From positions 1-6,816 of the forward strand of contig JALGUK010000102.1 in NCBI GenBank assembly GCA_029820875.1: a stretch of 6,816 nucleotides of DNA, written 5' to 3'. The notes below the pieces were generated by a model, which did not search any database, had not been told where the DNA came from, and was given only the letters and a program-made list of their open reading frames with translations. The stretch's first letter is position 1. Each line of letters opens with the position of its first letter. Below are positions 1 to 6,133 of the stretch, piece after piece. This stretch comes from Candidatus Zipacnadia bacterium (GTDB taxonomy: Bacteria; Armatimonadota; UBA5377; JALGUK01). The position numbers and the translations under genes are program-made.

Positions 1-281
1 CAGTTTGTGCTTGACCGGGAGTGCGTGAAGGCGGAGCTGTCGCGGCGGGCGGACAGCCTCCGCAGATGGATGTCGAGACGGCAATAGCCTATCGTCGTGA
101 CTTGGAGCGTGTGACGGCCAAGGGGTCGCACACACAAAGGAAGCGGTTCATTCGGAGCTGGGGACAGGAAATAAAACTGGCTCCGGAACGATTGGAGGTC
201 CAGATCACCTACCAAATCCCGGAGGCCGTTGTGATTCCCTTGGTAGCGCGAGGCCTGGTAAAGGTGCTGACGGGAGAATGA
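1..281 (+). pseudogene. 3' end of a large serine recombinase, frame broken
   Basis: The last 60 or so codons (about 66-281) read PQMDVETAIAYRRDLE, then TQRKRFIRSWGQEIKL, then a short beta-rich tail VQITYQIPEAVV. This pattern of a coiled-coil-like helix, an R-K-R-F-I-R-S/A segment, alternating strand residues and a Pro-rich end is typical of the extreme C-terminus of large serine recombinases, after the zinc-ribbon domain. The frame is closed by TGA at 12-14, so the GTG at 21 is the only nearby start and is not convincing. In frame 1, bases 1-60 read QFVLDRECVKAELSRRADSL, the kind of charged helix expected just upstream. The two parts differ by one base, with the break near 50-66. I infer a one-base deletion or sequencing error in a longer gene that begins outside the window. 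The catalytic domain is not visible. It converges on the minus-strand glycan genes. Confidence 0.55.
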
Positions 282-319
282 CCTGCCACGCACACCTGAG
301 CAACGACTGCGGGCATGGG

Positions 320-902
320 TCAGAGTTTGTCCCACTGCTTGAACAGCTCATTGGCTCGCTCATACTCGTCGTAGCGTCCGATGTCTATCCAGAACTCAGA
401 GATGAGGTGTCGAACGACACGGCTGCCATTGGTTGCCAGGTACTGGATGAGGTCTGTCATGTGGAAGAATTGGCCCTCAGGGATGTGGTCAATTGCGGAG
501 GGACTTAATACAGTTATGCCAGCGAATGTCTCGAGGACAATCTCTGGTTTTTCTCTAATTCCACATACTCGGCTGTCCTCGCAATCGAGTACTGACGGAT
601 AGTATAGGACCTTCCGCAGGCAGGCCCATCGCGCGTAGCGGCCCCGCGGTGCCCAATGGATTCTTCTCCTGGTAGTAATGTATGTGTACCCCGAACTCCG
701 ACCCGTCTCCGAAATACGATTTGATCAGGTCGCCACGGTACCCAAGAGCGACGAAGATTTCATAAAAGCCCTCGTCATGCAGTTTCTCCACAATTAACTG
801 CATGATCGGGGTCTTCCCGATCGGCAGAAGCGGCTTAGGGAGACGTTCAGTTAGAGGTCGAAGCCGCCTGCCTTGACCGCCGGCAAGGATGACTGCCCTC
901 AT
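320..902 (-). pseudogene. Sugar-1-phosphate nucleotidyltransferase, internally deleted and frameshifted
   Basis: The ATG at 902-900 opens MRAVILAGGQGRRLRPLTER followed by LPKPLLPIGKTPI, the nucleotide-binding signature of RmlA/GCD1-type nucleotidyltransferases, which join a sugar 1-phosphate to an NTP. The frame stays family-like to GPILSV near 600 and then runs into a stop at 557-555. In another frame, from about 604 down to a TGA at 322-320, the family's C-terminal half appears: GIREKPEI, FAGITVLSPSAIDHIP, FFHMTDLI and FWIDIGRYDEYERAN. Both halves together give about 194 codons, against roughly 230-240 in homologues. The missing stretch should hold the N-G-D segment with a metal-binding Asp. 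I infer an out-of-frame deletion of roughly 100 bases. It starts 17 bases after the dehydratase stop, with GAAGGG upstream as a possible ribosome site. The specific sugar cannot be told. Confidence 0.8.
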
Positions 903-919
903 TGTCAAGAGCACCCTTC

Positions 920-1933
920 TTAGACGACATACTCCTCTGGCTTGTACAGCGCCAACCTCTCTGAAACCCACTCGCTCGTTCTTCTAATCCCCTCTTCGAG
1001 ACTAACACTAGGCTCCCAACCGAGCAACTTGCGGGCATTTGAATTGTCTGCCAGAAGTTGTTGCACTTCGCTCATAGATGGTCGAATTCTCGTTGCATCA
1101 AAGAGAATCTCGGCCTTCTTCCCCATGATCTGAAGGATTAGCTCTGCCAGCTCCCCGATGGAGATGTCCTTGCCCGTCCCCAGGTTGATGACCTTGCCCT
1201 CAACCCCTCTTGCAGTCGCTGCCAAGATGAATCCTTCCACTATATCCGTGACGTAGGTCAGGTCGCGTCGAGGGCGCATAGAGCCCAACAGTATCTCATC
1301 CTTTGTCAGTGCCTGGACGATGATCGTCGGAATAATTGCGCGAGCCGATTGCCGAGGCCCATAAGTGTTGAAGGGGCGAATAGTGACGACAGGCAGATCA
1401 TAGGAGAGGTAGAAGCTCTGAGCCAACTGGTCCGCTGCGACCTTCGTCGCAGCATAGGGTGATTGCGCATGCAACGGGTGTTTCTCGTCAATTGGGACGT
1501 ACTGCGCGGTGCCGTAAACTTCACTGGTGGAGGTGTGAATTATTCGCGTAATGCCTATTTCCTTTGCTGCAAGCAGGACATTGAGCGTGCCCAGCACGTT
1601 GGTTTCTGCCACTTCTCGGGGGTGGATGTATGAGTACGGAATTGAGATAATGGCGCCGAGGTGGAAGACAACTTCGACGCCATTCAAGGCATCGCGAACT
1701 GCGCTTGGGTCTCTAAGGTCCCCCATAATGATGGTGAGCTTCCGTTGCACGTCATATGGCAATGTTTCCAGCAGGCCGCGGTCACTCCGCGAGTTGTACC
1801 GAACAAATGCCCGCACATCAGCGCCCTCTTGTACCAGCCGCTCAGTGAGATGACTGCCTATGAAGCCGCCGGCCCCTGTAACGAGGACGGTGCGGCCTTC
1901 CACCCCCAGGCTATCGGGCGTAGTCTGTTCCAT
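920..1933 (-). CDS. LegB-like NAD-dependent sugar-nucleotide 4,6-dehydratase (SDR family)
   Basis: A 337-residue extended short-chain dehydrogenase/reductase. The Rossmann motif GAGGFIG lies at residues 20-26, GDLRD at 71-75, HTSTSEVYG at 133-141, the catalytic Y160-x3-K164 in SPYAATK, and the substrate-side motif RPFNTYGPRQSARAIIP at 186-202. HTSTSEVYGTAQYVPIDEKH and NTYGPRQSARA closely resemble the LegB group, which makes 4-keto-6-deoxy-HexNAc nucleotides for legionaminic acid and related sugars. The LegB-like stretch after the second strand (YNSRSDRGLLETLP) departs from the form I remember for LegB, so the exact substrate (UDP- or GDP-linked) is uncertain. Soluble cytoplasmic enzyme. The start is well fixed: AAGGAG lies six bases upstream, overlapping the end of the preceding transferase gene. 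The aminotransferase and synthase expected for legionaminate are not in the window. Confidence 0.9.
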   Translation of the reverse strand: MEQTTPDSLGVEGRTVLVTGAGGFIGSHLTERLVQEGADVRAFVRYNSRSDRGLLETLPYDVQRKLTIIMGDLRDPSAVRDALNGVEVVFHLGAIISIPYSYIHPREVAETNVLGTLNVLLAAKEIGITRIIHTSTSEVYGTAQYVPIDEKHPLHAQSPYAATKVAADQLAQSFYLSYDLPVVTIRPFNTYGPRQSARAIIPTIIVQALTKDEILLGSMRPRRDLTYVTDIVEGFILAATARGVEGKVINLGTGKDISIGELAELILQIMGKKAEILFDATRIRPSMSEVQQLLADNSNARKLLGWEPSVSLEEGIRRTSEWVSERLALYKPEEYVV

Positions 1934-1936
1934 CGG

Positions 1937-2956
1937 CTACTCCTTATAGGCGAAGAATCCACCCCACCACCCAGCCATGGCTAAAGCAGTATAAACTGCT
2001 CCATTTAGCACTAACGCCATAGATATTGTTTCTTTCGCGGCCCAGAGTGCAATTCCTGCAAGCACAATGCAGATTCCGTAGGACAACAGCGCCACTGCTC
2101 GCTGGGACATGCCAAATCTGAGAATAAGCTGGTTGTAATAGTGCCCCAAGTCACCCTCGAGCATGTGCTTCCCGTGCAGCCAGCGGCGGAGCATTGAGGA
2201 TAGAGTGTCGTAGATGGGTAGTGCGAGGCAGATAGTCGCTGCAAAGAAAACCGGGAGCCTCTCAGCCGAATGGACGAGAGACATCGGAAGCGCGGCCAGC
2301 ACAAACCCGAGAAATAGGCTACCAGTGTCACCCATAAAGGTCTTGGATGGGTAGAAGTTCCAGGCGAGAAACCCCAGACATGCCCCGGCGACCATCGCGG
2401 CCAGGGATGCGACGTTTTCCGAACCGAGACGAAGCGCAATGAGAGCAAATGTTGCCGCGCTGATTGCTGAGATTCCGGCGGCCAGCCCGTCCATGCCGTC
2501 AACGAGGTTAACCGCATTAGTCACGCCGACAACCCACAGGATGGATATGGGGATGCTCAACAGCGGAGAGAGGCCGGCGATGTTGGCGCCAACGCCAACG
2601 AGCGCAATGCCTGCAGCCAGTTCAATGCAAAGCTTAACACGCCAGGGGAACCTGCGAAGGTCATCGAGAAGCCCGGCCGCCGAAACGATGAACGCGAAGA
2701 TGGCAGTCACGGCGACAAGCGAAGGACGGGCGCTTCGGGTACCAGAGAAGCCCAGGAACACTACCTCACACGCGAGCACTGCCCCACTGATGCCCAGACC
2801 TCCTATCCGTGGCATCGGCGTGGCATGCACAGTCGGGTGGCCCTCTGCAGGCTGCGCAATTGCACCGATGCGATGGGCGAGCCAAATCGAAGCAGGGGTC
2901 AGCAGAAGAGCCGCCCCAGTCGCGCCTGCGGCTGTCAGAACGAGCTGCCCTGCCAT
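1937..2956 (-). CDS. WecA/TagO/MraY-like polyprenyl-phosphate sugar-1-phosphate transferase
   Basis: A 339-residue, very hydrophobic protein with about ten predicted membrane segments. Family motifs appear in order: PMPRIGGLGI (47-56), GLLDDLRRFP (95-104) with the paired D98/D99, NAVNLVDGMDGLAAG (147-161), FMGDTGSLFLGF (207-218) with D210, and PIYDTLSSMLRR (247-258). These mark the family that moves HexNAc-1-phosphate or a related sugar phosphate from a nucleotide to undecaprenyl phosphate, starting a lipid-linked glycan at the inner membrane. The cytoplasmic His loop is GDLGHYYNQL (268-277); classical WecA has several His here, while some relatives carry a similar HFYDQL form. MraY itself is unlikely given the polysaccharide context and motif spellings. 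The ATG at 2956 has a weak GGTGAT upstream. The next gene starts three bases after its stop. Confidence 0.92.
   Translation of the reverse strand: MAGQLVLTAAGATGAALLLTPASIWLAHRIGAIAQPAEGHPTVHATPMPRIGGLGISGAVLACEVVFLGFSGTRSARPSLVAVTAIFAFIVSAAGLLDDLRRFPWRVKLCIELAAGIALVGVGANIAGLSPLLSIPISILWVVGVTNAVNLVDGMDGLAAGISAISAATFALIALRLGSENVASLAAMVAGACLGFLAWNFYPSKTFMGDTGSLFLGFVLAALPMSLVHSAERLPVFFAATICLALPIYDTLSSMLRRWLHGKHMLEGDLGHYYNQLILRFGMSQRAVALLSYGICIVLAGIALWAAKETISMALVLNGAVYTALAMAGWWGGFFAYKE
1940..1945 (-). promoter_or_regulatory. Ribosome binding site of the dehydratase
   Basis: Minus-strand AAGGAG, six bases before the ATG at 1933. It lies inside the last codons of the upstream transferase gene, whose TAG stop is at 1939-1937. 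This fixes the dehydratase start and suggests translational coupling of the two genes. Confidence 0.8.
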
Positions 2957-3266
2957 TCGCGTTCATCACCCAATTGGATGAGGCGCCGCGAAGACCAATC
3001 TGAGCATCATGTAGAATCGGTGCATGGGTGGTCTTCGCTTTGTTAGGGAAAATTTAATTCCACACGGGCTGGCGCATTTCCTGCCCTTGACAGTGATGTA
3101 ACATCTTTTTTACACGCGCTGACATCCCGATCGCGATGCCCACATAGCGAGGTGATATCGGCAGGGCCGCCTGAGGTCATAAAGTGTCCGCATGTACAGA
3201 GTCAGGTGGTCGTAGCGACTACTACACAAGCGAAAGAAGCCTCACATACGGAACGGATGCGAGTCG
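2957..3266. other. Intergenic region separating two gene blocks
   Basis: About 310 bases without a convincing gene on either strand; all frames are short or shadows of neighbours. It holds the leader of the transferase-dehydratase block and the 3' side of the phosphoesterase gene. A perfect 10-base inverted repeat lies at 2988-3038. Other small symmetric elements are GATGT-A-ACATC (3095-3105) and the near-palindrome CATCCCGATCGCGATG (3123-3138). I found no convincing minus-strand promoter and no stem followed by a T-run that would end the phosphoesterase transcript. Confidence 0.7.
2988..3038 (-). repeat. Perfect 10-base inverted repeat in the transferase leader
   Basis: GCGAAGACCA at 2988-2997 is the exact reverse complement of TGGTCTTCGC at 3029-3038, with a 31-base spacer. 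In a minus-strand transcript it would form a long-loop hairpin ending 31 bases before the transferase ATG. No T-run follows, so it is not a normal intrinsic terminator. It may be a protein-binding site or a leader structure; the function is inference. Confidence 0.5.
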
Positions 3267-4130
3267 TCACTCGACCTTGATCTGCAGCACCGCCGCTTCC
3301 GGCGGATTCATGAACCGAACCGGCGTATACCCGTCGTCCAGGCCCCGGCTCACGTAGACAAGATGGCCCTTTTCGCGGACAAGGCCAGCAGACAGACGCC
3401 GGGGGACCCCTTGCCTGCTGTACAAAGCACCGATGAGCGGGAGCCGAATTGCGCCCCCGTGAGTATGTCCCGCGAGAAGTAAGTCAGACTTGGGGCAGTC
3501 TGGGCAAGTCGCCACGATCGGGGAATGAGCGAGAAGGATTCTCACACCTTCGGGCGGCATGTGGTCGTTTAGCTTCTTTATATCGTGGTGCCCGGTCACC
3601 GGGTCGTCCAGGCCACAGATGGCAACGGCATGCCCTTCGATGTTGAGCTTCACACACTCATTCCTCAGCACATGAACTCCTACGCCATGTAGAGCAGCGA
3701 CCAGGCTCTCCGTGTCAACGCCGTAGTCCGAGTTGCCGAGGACGGCAAAAGTGCCATACCTGGATTGCAGGCGCGAATAGGTCTCGACGGCGACCCCAAT
3801 GCCATCGTCATCCTGCACGATATCCCCGGTCACACATATCAGATCGGCCTGCTCAGAATTGAGGTCCTCAACTACCTTCTTCAGCGAGTTCATCTCCGAT
3901 GTGATGTGCGTGTCGGAGACGTGGATAATCTTCAGCCCGGAGAGCGGACCGCCGGCGGACGGGATTGTGATATCTACGTGCGTGATGTTCACTTGATGGG
4001 GTGCGATATAGACTGAGTGCCATGAAACGCAGCCGAGTATCAATAGGACCACGAGGACAATGATTGTCCTCCGCCTCGCTCTAAGCCGTTCGATAACAGG
4101 CGCACACCCCCGATTATTCTCTTGGTCCAT
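3267..4130 (-). CDS. Membrane-anchored metallophosphoesterase, YaeI/YkuE type
   Basis: A 287-residue protein with a basic N-terminus (RLRARRR, 15-21), one membrane segment at about 22-41, and a calcineurin-like domain. Two-metal motifs in order are SDTH (72-75), GD (102-103), GNSD (132-135), AH (201-202) and GHTHGG (221-226). The C-terminal YVSRGLDDGYTPVRFMNPPE is typical of the YaeI/YkuE/LpxG group of inner-membrane phosphodiesterases, some of which act on lipid-linked substrates. The usual GNHD is GNSD here, so the His that often helps catalysis is Ser (S134); the Asn metal ligand is kept. The ATG at 4130 has AAGGG seven bases upstream. The gene lies 140 bases after the YjbH-like gene. A role in trimming or recycling a lipid-linked glycan is plausible from context but not shown by the sequence. 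Confidence 0.9.
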   Translation of the reverse strand: MDQENNRGCAPVIERLRARRRTIIVLVVLLILGCVSWHSVYIAPHQVNITHVDITIPSAGGPLSGLKIIHVSDTHITSEMNSLKKVVEDLNSEQADLICVTGDIVQDDDGIGVAVETYSRLQSRYGTFAVLGNSDYGVDTESLVAALHGVGVHVLRNECVKLNIEGHAVAICGLDDPVTGHHDIKKLNDHMPPEGVRILLAHSPIVATCPDCPKSDLLLAGHTHGGAIRLPLIGALYSRQGVPRRLSAGLVREKGHLVYVSRGLDDGYTPVRFMNPPEAAVLQIKVE

Positions 4131-4270
4131 GATGGGACCCTTGTTGTCACGATGCCAACGGCCTCGGCGCCGTGCCCCAAGGTCACCATCTGCACGCCCG
4201 ACACCCTCGGTGCGACGAGCGCTGCTAAGATTGCGACGTCAGGCTCCAGCTTAGCGCCTGGATGGACTAC
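4131..4270 (-). other. Gap with an open, coding-like frame after the YjbH-like stop
   Basis: After the TAG stop of the YjbH-like gene (4273-4271) the same frame stays open for 76 codons to a TGA at 4042-4040, overlapping the start of the phosphoesterase gene. The first 47 codons (starting VVHPGAKLEPDVAIL) have mostly G or C in the third position, like nearby genes. I recognise no domain. It could be a lost C-terminal extension, a readthrough product, a relic, or chance in GC-rich DNA. Confidence 0.25.
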
Positions 4271-6133
4271 CTACATCTCTGCCGTGTAGTTGACGCAGCC
4301 CGCCCCGCTGCTCATCCCAAGCAGGGCGGCTTTCGCAGACAGGCGGTCCGAGATGCGATACTGAACGCCGAAATTGAGGTGCTCGGAGTCCCACTCCAGC
4401 ATCGTTCCAATGTCACGAGCAGGATCATAGCTCACGCCGCCAAACAGTCCTGAGAGTCTGTGGGCCCCGATTCCCACATCGTAACGTGCGTCCCCTATGC
4501 GCTTGCCTGCAACGACGTACTCAGCCTCAGCCTCCCGGCTGCCCCAGGCAAAATCATGGGCTCCGACAGCGATGGCGGGCCGCTTGTCGCTCTCCGTTTG
4601 GATAAGATACTGAAAGCCGACCACACGATCCGTCATGAAATCCCACTGGGGCCAGCGGGGGTCGCTCGCAGCCGGATAAAACGAATAGCGCAGATCCACT
4701 TCCAGATTCTTGGCGAAGCCAAACACGGCAGAGGCACGCGTGGCGTAGGAATCGTAGTGAAGCTCGCCAGAGGACTGATACGGGTGCTGAACGGCGCTGC
4801 CGGATAAAACCACTTTCCCATCGGGAACAACCTGGGCCGTCGGGATGCGCAGCAGCCCGGTGTGACCTTCAAGCGACAGGCTGGGCGCATAGGCCTCCTC
4901 TTCGTCTCGCTCTGCAGACTCAGCGGCCGGCGTGGTCTCCGGGCTCAGCTCTTCGACGTGCGACAGCAGGTAGGGCACGTTGACTCCCTTTTCATGGCGC
5001 CGCACGTCAATGGCATCCGGGAGAGTGTCAGTCCCAGGATGATTCGTAGACACGTGGGTGAAAGTCAAAGAAGTGCGCAGCCTGGGCCTGAAAGATGACG
5101 GGCGGGGCAGGTGTCGCGGACCGAATGGCATCGTAACCGCCGCGAACATGCGATTCTCCAATTGAGATTTCCCTGCGGCCACTTGGACGGCAGTCTCGCC
5201 GTAGTCTCTGGTCACGGTAGTCAAAACGCCCTTGTCTCCAGCCAGGAAACGGCCCGCACGCAGCCTGAAGCGCAACTCACCCGAAGGAGCAATCCACTCG
5301 AGGTCGGCGAGGTAGGAGCCCTTGGGCCAAGGGGGACTATCAATCCAACTGGCACTCGCGCCCAGGCGCCAGCGGTCATCCGCGGAATACCAGAGCGCCT
5401 GTCCGAATGCGCCGGATAGCGAATCCTGGAACTTGCCGGCTGCAAGATGCAAGAAGATGTCGCCATTGCGCGGTCGCATAGTATAAGAGAGCGTCACCTG
5501 CTCCACACGCGTCGGGGAGTTATCGAGTCCCAGTCTCTCCTTGGTCTCGACAGATAGGCCGCGGGCCAGGGTCGTGTCCGTGCGGAAGTTGACGCTCCAA
5601 TCGGTAACGAGAGCCTTCTTCAGACCGTTAGCGAGTTCGTATTCGAATCCGGGCCCCACAGCGATGTCTGACCTGCCGAAGCTTGAGTTCGCCGCTGGCA
5701 TGCCCCTGTCGAATGCTCCCTCGGATATTGACCTGGTTGCCGACATGGTCCTGGCAAGAGCCTGGGGCGACATTTCGCCTGCCCGGAAGCTGCGCCATGC
5801 TGAAATCGGGACGCGCATCTCATAGGAAGGCAGGCCGCAGTCCAGTGAGACCAGCACGACATCCGAGTCTTCAGGCAGGATTGGGCTGACGGTGTCCAGC
5901 ACCTGTCCGATACCGACGACCGAGTACCGATTGACACGGTCCTCGTAAGTGATGGTACATACATTTTGCTCGAATGAGACACGGACGTTCTCGTAGCCAA
6001 GTTGCACGAGACTCGCGGTCACGTCGCGGGGGATGGCCGGTGAGGCCGATGGCTCCCCTACAGAACCGATACTCATACCGCCGACGCCTACCGGCAGGAC
6101 GAGAAAGAGGGTGACGACCAACGAGGATATCAA
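4271..6133 (-). CDS. YjbH-like exopolysaccharide outer-membrane protein with swapped halves
   Basis: A 620-residue exported protein (E. coli YjbH, from memory, is about 700). A signal peptide is likely at 1-30. Residues 35-130 match the small domain in the middle of YjbH (GYENVRV, ITYEDRVNRY, then an alternating strand segment). Residues 160-360 match its C-terminal beta-rich half, including ALWYSADDRWRLG and GRFLAGDKG; E. coli YjbH has GQYLAGDKG. An acidic linker follows (about 361-417, with ERDEEEA). Residues 418-620 match the usual N-terminal half: GHTGLLRIPTAQVVPDGK (E. coli GGVGLLQTPTARMAREGE), EVDLRYSF, AIAVGAHDF, AEYVVAGKR, GLFGGVSYD and NFGVQYRISD. So the normal N-half comes last. The TTG start is supported by GGAGG eight bases upstream and the signal peptide. 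It probably forms a beta-barrel helping glycan export or assembly; the role is inferred from YjbEFGH. Confidence 0.88.
   Translation of the reverse strand: MISSLVVTLFLVLPVGVGGMSIGSVGEPSASPAIPRDVTASLVQLGYENVRVSFEQNVCTITYEDRVNRYSVVGIGQVLDTVSPILPEDSDVVLVSLDCGLPSYEMRVPISAWRSFRAGEMSPQALARTMSATRSISEGAFDRGMPAANSSFGRSDIAVGPGFEYELANGLKKALVTDWSVNFRTDTTLARGLSVETKERLGLDNSPTRVEQVTLSYTMRPRNGDIFLHLAAGKFQDSLSGAFGQALWYSADDRWRLGASASWIDSPPWPKGSYLADLEWIAPSGELRFRLRAGRFLAGDKGVLTTVTRDYGETAVQVAAGKSQLENRMFAAVTMPFGPRHLPRPSSFRPRLRTSLTFTHVSTNHPGTDTLPDAIDVRRHEKGVNVPYLLSHVEELSPETTPAAESAERDEEEAYAPSLSLEGHTGLLRIPTAQVVPDGKVVLSGSAVQHPYQSSGELHYDSYATRASAVFGFAKNLEVDLRYSFYPAASDPRWPQWDFMTDRVVGFQYLIQTESDKRPAIAVGAHDFAWGSREAEAEYVVAGKRIGDARYDVGIGAHRLSGLFGGVSYDPARDIGTMLEWDSEHLNFGVQYRISDRLSAKAALLGMSSGAGCVNYTAEM

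Noticed and set aside
21..281. A complete 86-residue gene starting at GTG 21
   Set aside because: The first 15 or so residues are low-complexity Gly/Ala and look out of frame, while frame 1 gives a better upstream helix. The rest reads as the tail of a longer recombinase.
282..319. A shared terminator between the converging recombinase and nucleotidyltransferase genes
   Set aside because: I see no stable stem with a T-run on either strand in this short gap.
903..971. An upstream start extending the nucleotidyltransferase to 971
   Set aside because: This part overlaps the end of the dehydratase in another frame and does not resemble the family. MRAVILAGG at 902 is the normal N-terminus.
1937..2956. 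MraY of peptidoglycan synthesis
   Set aside because: The motif spellings and the neighbouring sugar-nucleotide genes fit the WecA/TagO side of the family; no cell-wall genes are nearby.
2439..3046. Long plus-strand open frames opposite the transferase gene
   Set aside because: They are rich in Arg, Pro, Ser and Ala with no motifs, as expected for shadows of a GC-rich, membrane-protein gene on the other strand.
3123..3138. CATCCCGATCGCGATG as a terminator or operator
   Set aside because: It is a 16-base near-palindrome with one mismatched pair, but has no T-run and no nearby promoter; such short symmetric GC-rich words occur by chance.
4460..5419. Plus-strand open frames opposite the YjbH-like gene
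   Set aside because: No recognisable domains, and the minus-strand gene has clear family motifs throughout the same stretch.
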